Assembly (NCBI GenBank): GCA_943367755.1 | Contig: CALRKB020000003.1 | Coordinates: 1-64,000 of the forward strand | Length of the DNA stretch: 64,000 bases | Direction: 5' to 3' | From: PCC-6802 sp943367755 | Lineage (GTDB): Bacteria > Cyanobacteriota > Cyanobacteriia > Pseudanabaenales > Pseudanabaenaceae | In this document: piece after piece, positions 28,070 to 37,364 of the stretch | Position numbering within the stretch: position 1 is the stretch's first letter | Layout of the letters: every line of letters begins with the position of its first letter | Translations under genes and position numbers: made by a program | The notes under the pieces: generated by a model | Database searches by the model: none | Told to the model about the DNA's origin: nothing | The model's input: only the letters and a program-made list of their open reading frames with translations

Positions 28070-28247
28070 GTGACTCTCATAGCATCGTCATGCGATCGCT
28101 CCAATTAAGAATTAAGCATAGAGTAGCTACACGCGAGCTGCGTCAAAATCCAAAATGCTTAGACTTATTGTATAAAAACGCACTGTGTAATCTTGTAGCA
28201 CCACTTATGTATCAAAATAACAAAGGAGATCTCAAAGACATTAAGGC

Positions 28248-29627
28248 ATGAAAATATTATTTGCGGCAGCAGAAGCAGCACCGATCGCGAAAGTTGGCGG
28301 CATGGCAGACGTAGTAGGTGCTCTACCCCAAATACTCCGCAAAATGGGGCATGATGTGCGTATCATAATGCCTTATTACGGCACGATACCAGATAAATTA
28401 ACCGAAACTCCGCAACTGGCATGGCAAGGCACTGCTATGTTTCAGGAGTTCGATTTATTCCAAACAGTTCTACCCGGTACTGATGTACCACTGTATCTTG
28501 TAGGTCACGGTTCATTTATTCCAGAACGCATCTACTACGGAGAAGATGAGGATTGGAGATTTACCCTATTTGCCAATGCCTGTGCTGAGGTGGCCTGGAA
28601 TTTCTGGAAGCCCCATGTCATCCATTGCCACGACTGGCATACAGGCATGATTCCGGTATGGATGCATGAGACCCCTGATATCGCCACAGTCTACACAATT
28701 CATAACCTGGCATACCAAGGGCCGTGGCGCTGGCGATTAGAGCAAATGACATGGGTACCCTGGTTCATGCACTGCCACAACACCATGGCCGCTGGCATCC
28801 AGTTTGCAGATCGAGTGAATACGGTTTCGCCCACCTACGCCCAGCAGATCTGCACCCCTTCCTATGGTGAGGGCTTAGACGGTATGCTAGCTTATCTCAA
28901 CCCTTCAGGGATTCTCAATGGTATCGATACTGAGAAGTTAGACCCAGTTAAGGATAGGTACCTTACCAAAAACTTTACGGCGGATACACTAGAAGACCGC
29001 ATGTACAACAAAATTGCTCTCCAGGAAGAAATTGGACTGCAAGTGAATAAGTCCGCCTTTTTGGTAGGGATGGTTGGTCGTCTAGTTGAGCAGAAGGGCT
29101 TAGATCTATTAATTCAAGTCTTGGATCGTTTTCTGGCCTATACCGATGCTCAGTTTGTGGTCTTGGGTACGGGCGAGCGTTACTACGAAACTCAGATGTG
29201 GCAGATCGCCTCTCGTTTTCCTGGTCGTATGTCTGCGCAGATTTTATTTAATTCTGCCCTGTCACAAAGGGTCTATGGCGGCACTGATGCCTTGTTAATG
29301 CCCAGCCGCTTTGAGCCCTGCGGTATTAGTCAAATGATTGCTTTAAGGTATGGCTCGGTGCCAGTTGTCAGACGCACTGGTGGTTTAGTTGATACGGTGC
29401 AGCATCTCGAACCCATGCTTAATACTGGCAACGGTTTCTGCTTCGATCGCTATGAACCACTTGACCTTTACACATGCTTAATTCGTGCTTGGGAAGGCTT
29501 CCGCTATAAAGATTCATGGCGTAAGTTGCAGCAGCGGGGTATGGCCGGTGACTTTAGCTGGGATACTTCTGCGAAGCAGTATCTAGAGTTGTACCGCTCT
29601 ATTCCCATATTAGCGAATGTTGCCTAG
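28248..29627 (+). CDS. glgA: Glycogen synthase (ADP-glucose type)
   Basis: 459 residues, GT5 family. The ADP-glucose-binding loop KVGGMADVVGALP lies near 15-27; HCHDWHTGMIP near 125 and the C-terminal E-x7-E region PSRFEPCGISQMIALRYG near 360 complete the GT-B fold. It adds glucose from ADP-glucose to glycogen in the cytoplasm. Cyanobacteria usually have two GlgA enzymes; which one this is was not decided. It follows rpaA on the same strand with a gap long enough for its own promoter. Confidence 0.95.
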   Translation: MKILFAAAEAAPIAKVGGMADVVGALPQILRKMGHDVRIIMPYYGTIPDKLTETPQLAWQGTAMFQEFDLFQTVLPGTDVPLYLVGHGSFIPERIYYGEDEDWRFTLFANACAEVAWNFWKPHVIHCHDWHTGMIPVWMHETPDIATVYTIHNLAYQGPWRWRLEQMTWVPWFMHCHNTMAAGIQFADRVNTVSPTYAQQICTPSYGEGLDGMLAYLNPSGILNGIDTEKLDPVKDRYLTKNFTADTLEDRMYNKIALQEEIGLQVNKSAFLVGMVGRLVEQKGLDLLIQVLDRFLAYTDAQFVVLGTGERYYETQMWQIASRFPGRMSAQILFNSALSQRVYGGTDALLMPSRFEPCGISQMIALRYGSVPVVRRTGGLVDTVQHLEPMLNTGNGFCFDRYEPLDLYTCLIRAWEGFRYKDSWRKLQQRGMAGDFSWDTSAKQYLELYRSIPILANVA

Positions 29628-29646
29628 GATTTAATCGGCCGACAGC

Positions 29647-29677
29647 GATGGGCTTCGATCTGATTGCGGAGCCCATC
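29647..29677 (+). terminator. Hairpin after glgA
   Basis: GATGGGCT (29647-29654) pairs with AGCCCATC (29670-29677) around a 15-base loop, 20 bases after the glgA stop. A short ATTTTG lies downstream rather than a tight T-run, so termination is plausible but not certain. Confidence 0.45.
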
Positions 29678-29715
29678 TCACGATCTATTTTGCCTATGTC
29701 ATAATGTTAAGAATT

Positions 29716-31191
29716 ATGACGAAAAAGCAGCGTGTAATTGTCATTGGTGCTGGTATCGGTGGGCTAACCACAGGAGCGTTGCTAGCGCATCGTGGTTATG
29801 AGGTAGTCATATTCGATCGCGCTATTTTACCTGGTGGCTGTGCCTCTACATTTAAGCGTCGGGGTTTTACCTTTGATGTGGGAGCAACACAGGTAGCAGG
29901 CTTAGAACCGGGTGGCATTCACGATCGCATCTTTACAGAATTAGGCATAGAAATTCCCCCAGCTACATACTGCGATCCTGCTTGCGCAGTCTATTTGCCT
30001 GGGGAGACAGAGCCGATTAGTGTATGGCGGGATCCGCAAAAGTGGCGGTTAGAGAGACAAAGGCAGTTTCCTGGTAGCGAACCCTTTTGGCAATTCCTGG
30101 CAGATTTATTTAAACCTAGTTGGGCGTTTCAGTCGCGCGATCCAATTCTGCCGCCGCGCAGTCTGTGGGATGGATGGCAATTCCTCAAGGCTTTGCGACT
30201 CGATACTTTATCAACTATTCCATATACCTTCTCTACTGTGGGGGATGCCCTGCGCGGTTTTGGCCTAGACAGCGATCGCCGCCTTCGCACATTTCTCGAT
30301 CTACAGCTCAAACTCTATTCGCAAGTCAATGCCGAAGAAACGGCGCTACTTTATGCGTCTACTTGCTTAGCTGTGTCGCAGTCGCCCTTGGGGCTTTTTC
30401 ATCTCAAAGGCAGTATGCAAGTGCTATCTGACTGTTTAGTCAAGGCACTGGAACGAGATAGCGGCAAATTATATATGCAGCATTCGGTAGAGGCAATTGA
30501 GCCCAAAGATCCGCCACAAGTCAAGATCTGCAATCAACGTACGGGTGAAACGTGGTGGGAAAGTGCCGATCGCGTGGTGGCTAATGTGACGGTACAGAAC
30601 CTCGTGCAACTGCTAGGAGATAAAGCTCCATCAGGTTATAGCGATCGCGTGCAAAAACTGAAGCCTGCATCAGGTGCATTTGTAGTTTACCTGGGCGTTG
30701 ATCGCGCCGCGATTCCACCCGATTGTCCACCACATCTCCAATTTCTGGCTAGCTACGATTCGCCGCGATCGCTATTTGTCTCGGTGAGCCAGGAGGGTGA
30801 TGGGCGCGCCCCCGCTGGCCAAGCCACAATAATTGCTTCTGAATTTACCAATGCCGCAGAGTGGTGGGAAGGGGAAGACTATGCGGTCATCAAACAAAAA
30901 TATACTGACAGAGCGATCGCCCAACTTAGCCAATATTTCGATCTCGAAGGCAATATCATCCACGCTGAGTCAGCCACACCACGCACATTTGCTCGTTATA
31001 CAGGGCGGGAACGGGGATTCGTCGGCGGGGTAGGTATGCGCGTATCGACGTTTGGCCCATTCGGATTTGCTAACCGCACGCCAATTAAGCATGTTTGGTT
31101 GGTGGGTGACAGTACGCATCCAGGCGAAGGCACAGCCGGTACGAGTTACTCCGCCCTCACCGCCGTCAGGCAGATCCAGCAAATGCAATAG
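29716..31191 (+). CDS. crtD: Carotenoid C-3',4' desaturase-like FAD oxidoreductase (CrtD)
   Basis: About 491 residues; an in-frame ATG 12 bases upstream (29704) is an alternative start. The FAD-binding start VIVIGAGIGGLTTGALLAHR is followed by PGGCASTFKRRGFTFDVGAT and GLEPGGIHDRIFTELG, which match cyanobacterial CrtD better than the CrtH isomerase or CrtP/CrtQ. The C-terminus has the family motif VWLVGDSTHPGEGTAG. CrtD introduces the 3',4' double bond during myxoxanthophyll synthesis. Assignment within the phytoene-dehydrogenase superfamily is by resemblance. Confidence 0.8.
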   Translation: MTKKQRVIVIGAGIGGLTTGALLAHRGYEVVIFDRAILPGGCASTFKRRGFTFDVGATQVAGLEPGGIHDRIFTELGIEIPPATYCDPACAVYLPGETEPISVWRDPQKWRLERQRQFPGSEPFWQFLADLFKPSWAFQSRDPILPPRSLWDGWQFLKALRLDTLSTIPYTFSTVGDALRGFGLDSDRRLRTFLDLQLKLYSQVNAEETALLYASTCLAVSQSPLGLFHLKGSMQVLSDCLVKALERDSGKLYMQHSVEAIEPKDPPQVKICNQRTGETWWESADRVVANVTVQNLVQLLGDKAPSGYSDRVQKLKPASGAFVVYLGVDRAAIPPDCPPHLQFLASYDSPRSLFVSVSQEGDGRAPAGQATIIASEFTNAAEWWEGEDYAVIKQKYTDRAIAQLSQYFDLEGNIIHAESATPRTFARYTGRERGFVGGVGMRVSTFGPFGFANRTPIKHVWLVGDSTHPGEGTAGTSYSALTAVRQIQQMQ

Positions 31192-31323
31192 AATGTCACA
31201 CTTAGTTAGTCTATTGTTACCCCAATATGATTTATAGTTGCGAATAAAGAGCTAAATGAAGCCCGATTGAGCAAATTCACTTGGTTGAAATTTAGGAAAA
31301 TTTTGGGGCAATTTCGATAATCT

Positions 31324-32535
31324 ATGAACTTTTCGAATGCAGATCGATCAAATCTATTACATAGTAGTACCAACCATCGTAGCAGTGGGATTAAACCTTT
31401 AAGAGCAATTCAAGCCTTTTCTCAGTCTCTAGTGGGAGGATTGCTAGTATTAGCGATCGCTTCTCCTTCAGTGCTTGCTCAACCAAATCTACCAAATAGC
31501 AATTCACCTTCGCGATCGACTACAGCAAAGATAACCAAAACTTTGATTGTGGGGACTAGAGTCGGGGTGCCGCCATTTGTGTTTGAGGAGAACGGTCAAC
31601 TAACTGGTTTCAGCATCGAACTCTGGCAGAAAATTGCTGATGAACTAGGCGTACAGTACAAGCTAACCAAGAACTCTAATGTTACGGACTTGCTGAGTAG
31701 AGTGGGTGAGGGAAAAGCCGATCTGGGAATTGCCGCTATTTCCATTACTTCTCAGCGAGAAGAAAAATTTGATTTCTCATATCCCATGTTTGAATCGGGA
31801 TTGCAAATCATGGTGCTTGCCAAGTCTAATGGCAGCAGTACTCCCAACCTATTCGCATTATTTTTCTCTCCCGCTCTCCTACAGCTGTTTGGCATTATGG
31901 TATTGATTGTGCTGATCCCAGCGCATATTGTTTGGTTCTTTGAGCGTGGACTGGAGCAAGGGATGGGGATTTCCACATCTTACTTCCCAGGTATTTTTGA
32001 AGCTTGTTGGTGGGCAGCCTCAACTCTGGCAACACAAGCCGACTCCATGCCCAAGGCAGTGATGGGAAGGGTCATAGCTGTGATTTGGATGTTTACTAGC
32101 GTTGTATTTGTGGCTTACTTTACCGCAACGGTTACAACTTCTCTCACAGTCCAGCAACTGCATGGAACAATCCAAGACCCGAACGATCTACCAGGTAAAA
32201 TTGTCGCCACAACTAAAGGTAGTACTTCAGCCAAATTCTTAAGCGATCGCCATATTCAGAAGCTAGAATTTACCAATATTGATAGTGCCTATGATAGTTT
32301 GCTGAAAGGGGAAGCAAATGCGATCGTATTTGACTCGCCCGTACTGCTTTACTATGCTGCGCACGAGGGCAAAGGCAGAGTGCAAGTTGTAGGAGAGATT
32401 TTCCAAAAAGAGGACTATGGCATTGTCTTTGCAACCAACAGTCCACTACGCAAGCCAATCAATAATGCCTTGCTGACTTTGCAAGAGAAAGGTGTCTATC
32501 AAGAGCTATACAATAAGTGGTTCCGCACCCAATAG
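31324..32535 (+). CDS. Ionotropic glutamate-receptor-like channel (GluR0 type) with unusual filter
   Basis: 403 residues. A signal or anchor helix lies near 38-55. A periplasmic binding-protein fold (about 78-400) is split by a channel unit: helix near 183-203, pore segment near 220-245 and helix near 250-273. This is the GluR0 layout known from Synechocystis. The pore reads STLATQADSMPKAVMGR where GluR0 has a potassium-channel TVGYGD-type filter, so selectivity must differ. It could still act as a ligand-gated channel or only as a sensor. The ligand is probably an amino acid, by family. Confidence 0.78.
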   Translation: MNFSNADRSNLLHSSTNHRSSGIKPLRAIQAFSQSLVGGLLVLAIASPSVLAQPNLPNSNSPSRSTTAKITKTLIVGTRVGVPPFVFEENGQLTGFSIELWQKIADELGVQYKLTKNSNVTDLLSRVGEGKADLGIAAISITSQREEKFDFSYPMFESGLQIMVLAKSNGSSTPNLFALFFSPALLQLFGIMVLIVLIPAHIVWFFERGLEQGMGISTSYFPGIFEACWWAASTLATQADSMPKAVMGRVIAVIWMFTSVVFVAYFTATVTTSLTVQQLHGTIQDPNDLPGKIVATTKGSTSAKFLSDRHIQKLEFTNIDSAYDSLLKGEANAIVFDSPVLLYYAAHEGKGRVQVVGEIFQKEDYGIVFATNSPLRKPINNALLTLQEKGVYQELYNKWFRTQ

Positions 32536-32564
32536 ACATCAATCCAAATTCCAAGCGTATCTAT

Positions 32565-33437
32565 CTAATCAAATACTACTGTGCGTAAACCTAAATCCGA
32601 GCTGGTCGCTTGACCGTAAACCAGAACGCGGTTCTGTAGGTGCAGACGCACCGCACGAGCGAGCACAATTCTCTCTAGATCCTTGCCTTTGCGAATCAGA
32701 TCGGAAACCGCATCGCGATGGGAAATGCGAATCACATCCTGTTCGATGATTGGCCCTTCATCGAGATTTTCGTTGACATAGTGGGCGGTAGCACCAATAA
32801 TCTTAACGCCACGGTTGAAAGCACGTTGATAGGGATTTGCGCCAGGAAACGCAGGCAAGAAAGAATGGTGAATATTAATCACGTTAGAAAACTGGGATAG
32901 AAAGTCCTGACTCAGAACTTGCATGTACTTAGCCAAAACCACCAGATCGATGTTGTACTGTTTGATTAAGTCGAGTTGCTGTGCTTCTTGCGCCTGTTTC
33001 GTTTCTGCGGTCACTGGCAGGTAGTGAAAGTTAATGCCAAAATTGTGAGCGATCGCTTCAAGATCGGGATGATTCCCAACTACTAAAGGAATAGTGGCCT
33101 GTAACTCGCCTGCGCGTTGGCGTAAAATCAGATCGTAAAGGCAATGATCTTGCTTGGTGACAAAAATGGCAATGCGCCTTACGGAGTCAGAAAAATGCAC
33201 CTGCCATTTCGCATCTATCACTTCTGCTAGTGGGTCAAACGCTTCCCCAACAAATTGCCGTTGCAGATTAAAGCCTTCTAGCTCCCATTCCACCCGCATC
33301 AAAAACAAACCTGCTGCCGTATCCGTATGCTGATCGGCGTGCAGAATGTTGCCATTGTGGGAAAACAGCCAGTCGGCAATTTTAGCGACTAACCCTTTGC
33401 GATCGGGACATGAGATTAACAGAGTTGCCGTTGCCAT
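32565..33437 (-). CDS. purU: Formyltetrahydrofolate deformylase
   Basis: 290 residues. An N-terminal ACT domain (ATLLISCPDRKGLVAKIADW) is joined to a formyltransferase-fold hydrolase with INIHHSFLPAFPGANPYQRA near 200 and the catalytic Asp in GPIIEQDVIRI near 250. It splits 10-formyl-THF to formate and THF, supplying formate for PurT and balancing one-carbon units. It ends 29 bases after the convergent channel gene and follows the aminotransferase gene with a 24-base gap, suggesting a shared transcript. Confidence 0.95.
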   Translation of the reverse strand: MATATLLISCPDRKGLVAKIADWLFSHNGNILHADQHTDTAAGLFLMRVEWELEGFNLQRQFVGEAFDPLAEVIDAKWQVHFSDSVRRIAIFVTKQDHCLYDLILRQRAGELQATIPLVVGNHPDLEAIAHNFGINFHYLPVTAETKQAQEAQQLDLIKQYNIDLVVLAKYMQVLSQDFLSQFSNVINIHHSFLPAFPGANPYQRAFNRGVKIIGATAHYVNENLDEGPIIEQDVIRISHRDAVSDLIRKGKDLERIVLARAVRLHLQNRVLVYGQATSSDLGLRTVVFD

Positions 33438-33461
33438 TTGCGTGTTTACCTATACTTAACC

Positions 33462-34568
33462 TCAACTTAGAGCATTTTTGAGTGCATCAACAACCGCTAC
33501 CTGCTGTAATTCTGACAGTTCGGGGAACATCGGTAAAGACAATACTTGGGTGCAAACAGTTTCAGCCACAGGAAAACTGCCCGGAGCGTAACTCAAATGC
33601 TTGTAAACTTCCTGGAGGTGTAGTGGCAGTGGATAGTAAGTAATTGTAATCACACCCTGTTCTCTGAGGCTGGCCTGTACCGCATCGCGATCGCGGTCAA
33701 TTAGTCGGATTGTGTACTGATTCCAAACGCTACCCGGACACTGCGGTGGCGTAATCACACCTGGAACGTGCTTGAGGAATTGCTCGTAACGATCAGCGAT
33801 CGCGATTCTGAGATGATTCCAGCGATCAAGATGCGGTAGTTTTACTCGCAAAATTGCCGCTTGAATGGCATCCAGTCGGGAATTCATGCCAATGTGCGAA
33901 TGGTAATAGCGCCTTGCACTGCCGTGTTCGCGCAAAATTTGAATTTGTTCGGCGATCGCCAAATTATTGGTCGTGACCATGCCACCATCGCCACAGCCTC
34001 CCAGATTTTTGGTGGGGTAGTAGCTAAAACAACCGACATCGCCTATGCTACCAACCCTTTTCCCTTGCCATGTTGCCCCAGTTGCCTGAGCGCAATCTTC
34101 GATTACATAGAGGTTGTGGGCAGTAGCGATCGCCATTAGCCGACTCATATCTATGGGACGACCAAATAAATGTACTGGCAAGATGGCACGCGTGCGATCG
34201 GTAATTGCCTGCTCTAGGTGGTTAAGATCGATATTAAAGCTATCTGCTTCAATATCCACAAATATGGGCTTAGCGCCTACCATACTAATTACTTCGGCAC
34301 TGGCAAAGAAAGTAAATGGGGTAGTAATTACTTCATCCCCTTGGCCAACTCCCAATGCTCTCAGTCCTAAGTAGAGAGCATCTGTACCAGAGTTGCAAGC
34401 TATGCCATATTTAGAGCCTGTATACTCAGCAAATTCGACCTCAAATTGCCCGACATTGGGGCCGCCAATATATTGGCCTGATGCCAGTACAGCCGTAACT
34501 TCTCGACTGAGATCGTTACCGATCTGCTGAAATTGCTGAGTGACATCAAAAGGTGGAACTTTGCTCAC
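33462..34568 (-). CDS. DegT/DnrJ/EryC1/StrS-family sugar aminotransferase
   Basis: 368 residues. The PLP Lys lies in FSYYPTKNLGG near 185; CNSGTDALYLGLRALGVG near 55 and VIEDCAQATGA near 155 complete the active site. Such enzymes aminate keto-sugar nucleotides for surface polysaccharides or glycosylated metabolites. The sugar cannot be told from sequence. It is followed closely by purU and preceded, 147 bases away, by a sugar-isomerase-like cupin, so surface-sugar synthesis is a reasonable setting. Confidence 0.88.
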   Translation of the reverse strand: MSKVPPFDVTQQFQQIGNDLSREVTAVLASGQYIGGPNVGQFEVEFAEYTGSKYGIACNSGTDALYLGLRALGVGQGDEVITTPFTFFASAEVISMVGAKPIFVDIEADSFNIDLNHLEQAITDRTRAILPVHLFGRPIDMSRLMAIATAHNLYVIEDCAQATGATWQGKRVGSIGDVGCFSYYPTKNLGGCGDGGMVTTNNLAIAEQIQILREHGSARRYYHSHIGMNSRLDAIQAAILRVKLPHLDRWNHLRIAIADRYEQFLKHVPGVITPPQCPGSVWNQYTIRLIDRDRDAVQASLREQGVITITYYPLPLHLQEVYKHLSYAPGSFPVAETVCTQVLSLPMFPELSELQQVAVVDALKNALS

Positions 34569-34715
34569 GTATTTTTCCTTTGCCCTATTTCCTTAGGTAT
34601 GCAACGATCGACGACTAATGATTCACACTACAGTTGCAGGTGATGCTATAGCTGCCTCACAAATTATTACTTAAAAATGTCGATCATTACATGCCGATCT
34701 AGTCGGTACTAATTA

Positions 34716-35147
34716 CTATTTACTATCAGCACGGGAATAGTCATCATGAAATCTGACAATATCGTCTTCACCTAGATATTCACCATTTTGCACTTCAATA
34801 ATCACAAGTGGAATTAGCCCTGGGTTTTCTAAGCGGTGTGCCGTGCATTGCGGAACATAGGTTGACTGGTTGCTCTTCACCATAGTTTCTGTTTCCCCGC
34901 AGGTGACTAGGGCTGTTCCAGACACGACGATCCAGTGTTCACTACGATGATGGTGCATTTGCAAGCTGAGTCTGTGACCTGGCTTGACTTCAATGCGCTT
35001 AATTTTATAACCACGCCCCTCTTCTAAGACAGTGAAAGAGCCCCATGGCCTTGAGGACGACATGCTACTGCCATTCAGTACACCTTCATCTGAAGCCGGC
35101 ATTAAATGATCTACTTTTACTACTACTGCTTCTTTTACTTGTGCCAT
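34716..35147 (-). CDS. Stand-alone mannose-6-phosphate isomerase type II-like cupin
   Basis: 143 residues. The single cupin domain resembles the C-terminal isomerase part of ManC/AlgA-type proteins: RPWGSFTVLEEG near 33, then VKPGHRLSLQMHHHRSEHW near 55-73 with the metal-binding His residues and VSGTALVT. Family enzymes convert mannose-6-phosphate and fructose-6-phosphate; activity of the separate domain is inferred. It stands upstream of the sugar aminotransferase gene on the same strand. Confidence 0.82.
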   Translation of the reverse strand: MAQVKEAVVVKVDHLMPASDEGVLNGSSMSSSRPWGSFTVLEEGRGYKIKRIEVKPGHRLSLQMHHHRSEHWIVVSGTALVTCGETETMVKSNQSTYVPQCTAHRLENPGLIPLVIIEVQNGEYLGEDDIVRFHDDYSRADSK

Positions 35148-35400
35148 GGTTTTACCCTCGTCTCAAATTACTTGTACAGCTAAAATAATGCCTATTTCCC
35201 AAACAAGCATAACAGCCTGCTCCGAAAATCGGTAAAGTCGTATATCTCAAATACTATAGCTCGCACCAATTTGCGTGATTATGAGATCGTGGCATTAAAT
35301 CGGAGTCGTTATGACTATGGCTAAGATCGAATTTATGCTACTGTTTAATAAGTTGAATTATGTAATCAACCAAGCTTTATACAAACTAAGGAACCTTGCT

Positions 35401-35997
35401 ATGACTGAATGCTTACGTGTAGGCCAACCCGCCCCAGATTTTGAAGCAACAGCGGTCGTGGATCAAGAATTCAAGACTGTTAAGCTATCTAGCTACAAGG
35501 GTAGCAAGTACGTTGTTTTATTCTTCTATCCTCTGGACTTCACTTTTGTTTGCCCTACAGAAATTGCGGCATTCAGCGATCGCTACAGTGAGTTTCATGC
35601 TCTAGGCACCGAAGTTCTGGGTGTGTCCGTCGATAGCGAATTTTCCCACCTGGCCTGGATTCAAACCGATCGCAAATCAGGTGGAGTCGGTGATTTAAAC
35701 TATCCCCTTGTTGCCGACCTCAAAAAGTCGATTAGTCTCGCTTACAATGTGCTCGATCCAGATGCTGGTGTGGCTTTACGCGGTCTATTTATTATTGATA
35801 AAGCAGGCATTATTCAGCATGCCACAATTAATAATCTTGCGTTTGGTCGCAGCGTTGATGAAACCCTCCGCACGCTCAAAGCAATTCAATATACTCAGTC
35901 CAACCCCGATGAAGTCTGTCCAGCCGGTTGGGAACCCGGCAAGGCGACGATGAAACCTACGCCTAAGGGGTCTAAGGAATTTTTCGCGAAGATCTAG
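35401..35997 (+). CDS. 2-Cys peroxiredoxin
   Basis: 198 residues from ATG 35401, which has AAGGA upstream. The frame is open back to 35311, but the extra residues are not peroxiredoxin-like. The peroxidatic Cys51 is in FTFVCPTE and the resolving Cys near 173 in VCPAGW. The enzyme reduces hydrogen and alkyl peroxides using thioredoxin. The family is the typical 2-Cys (AhpC/Prx1) type found in all cyanobacteria and chloroplasts. Confidence 0.93.
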   Translation: MTECLRVGQPAPDFEATAVVDQEFKTVKLSSYKGSKYVVLFFYPLDFTFVCPTEIAAFSDRYSEFHALGTEVLGVSVDSEFSHLAWIQTDRKSGGVGDLNYPLVADLKKSISLAYNVLDPDAGVALRGLFIIDKAGIIQHATINNLAFGRSVDETLRTLKAIQYTQSNPDEVCPAGWEPGKATMKPTPKGSKEFFAKI

Positions 35998-36092
35998 ATG
36001 ATTTCGCTGAATTAACTGAATATCACGCAGAGAACCCCAAATTGCTAAGAGCTTTTACAAAAAAGTGCGTAAGGTGATTTATTCAGCAGGGA

Positions 36093-36098
36093 TATAAT
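36093..36098 (+). promoter_or_regulatory. Likely -10 box ahead of the alcohol-dehydrogenase gene
   Basis: A perfect TATAAT lies at 36093-36098; transcription would begin near 36105. No good -35 box is seen at the usual distance. The position matters because it would leave only about 7 bases before the TTG at 36112, favouring a later start codon. Confidence 0.45.
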
Positions 36099-36111
36099 AT
36101 CTGGGTAACCG

Positions 36112-37248
36112 TTGCTTAATCAAACGAGAGTGACACATACTGTTGATAGCTTGCCGATGCTGGCGATCGCTCCTGCACAACTTTTACGCGGCCAGGGGAT
36201 TATTGCCCAACTAGGTAAATACCTACTACCTTGGGGAAACCAGGCTCTGGTAGTAGCGGGGCGGACTGCCAAAGGGTTAGTTGCTCCCTACCTGGAGCAT
36301 GCCTTAGATCCGAATCAGATTGCCGTTCATTATGCGCCCGCGATCGCTGATTGCACGGATACCAATCTATCTATTTTGCGCGAGGCGGTAACCAAACACC
36401 AAGCCACGATGATTATTGGGGCGGGTGGTGGTAAAGCCCTAGATGCGGCCAAACTAATTGGCGAGCAAGCTGATTTACCTGTAATTACGATTCCCACAAC
36501 TGCGGCTACCTGTGCAGCATGGACGGCTTTGAGTAATGTTTACAGCGACGAAGGGGCATTTAGCTATGATGTCACCCTCAGTCGTTGTCCCAACTTGATG
36601 TTAGTGGACTACGAACTAATTACTTCTGCGCCGCCACGCACTCTGGTTGCTGGTATTGGCGATGCGATCGCCAAGTGGTACGAAGCTTCTATCAGTAGTG
36701 GTAGTAGCGATCGCACCATGGTAATTGCCGCTGTGCAAGAAGCCAGAATTCTGCGCGATATTCTGCTGCAAAAGTCGCTAGAGGCACTGCAAAATCCTGG
36801 TAGCGATGTGTGGCGCGAAGTAGTTGATGCCACGGTTTGTCTGGCGGGTGTAATTGGTGGGATTGGTGGGGCTCAGTGCCGTACCGTTGCCGCGCACGCT
36901 GTCCACAATGGTCTGACGCATCTGCCTCAAGTCCACCACACGTTGCACGGAGAGAAAGTCGCCTACGGGGTTCTCGTGCAATTACGTCTAGAAGAATTTC
37001 AAGGCAATCAATTAGCTGCTACTGCCAGACATCAGCTACTCAAGTTTTATGATGAAATTGGTCTACCCAAGAACTTAGCAGCTTTGGGTTTAGCCGATGT
37101 GACGCTCAGAGAATTAGAAACTGTAGCAGCGATCGCTTGCTTACCAGAATCAGACATTCATCACCTCCCATTTACGGTTGCGCCGAGTCAGTTAGTTGCT
37201 GCGATGGTTTCTACTACCGCACCGATCGCCGTTAGCTGCGAAAAATAA
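36112..37248 (+). CDS. Iron-containing alcohol dehydrogenase family protein (glycerol dehydrogenase-like)
   Basis: 378 residues at most. Starts at TTG 36112, GTG 36130 or ATG 36157 are all possible; the upstream -10 box favours the later two. The NAD loop IIGAGGGKALDAAK lies near 102, and metal ligands are likely Asp in GIGDAIAKWYE and His residues in AAHAVHNGL and HTLHGEKVAYG. The family includes glycerol dehydrogenase and glycerol-1-phosphate dehydrogenase; the substrate is not determined. Confidence 0.82.
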   Translation: MLNQTRVTHTVDSLPMLAIAPAQLLRGQGIIAQLGKYLLPWGNQALVVAGRTAKGLVAPYLEHALDPNQIAVHYAPAIADCTDTNLSILREAVTKHQATMIIGAGGGKALDAAKLIGEQADLPVITIPTTAATCAAWTALSNVYSDEGAFSYDVTLSRCPNLMLVDYELITSAPPRTLVAGIGDAIAKWYEASISSGSSDRTMVIAAVQEARILRDILLQKSLEALQNPGSDVWREVVDATVCLAGVIGGIGGAQCRTVAAHAVHNGLTHLPQVHHTLHGEKVAYGVLVQLRLEEFQGNQLAATARHQLLKFYDEIGLPKNLAALGLADVTLRELETVAAIACLPESDIHHLPFTVAPSQLVAAMVSTTAPIAVSCEK

Positions 37249-37364
37249 TTGAATGACCTAAGTAATGATTAAACTTAGAATAATCCTGCGTAGGGTAGTA
37301 TTTCATTCCTACGCAATTCTCTAATTACTTAAACTTAATAAGTGTTCTCCAAAGTCTCGAAAGC

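Noticed and set aside
34114..34374. Plus-strand frame inside the aminotransferase gene
   Set aside because: Antisense shadow of a conserved gene.
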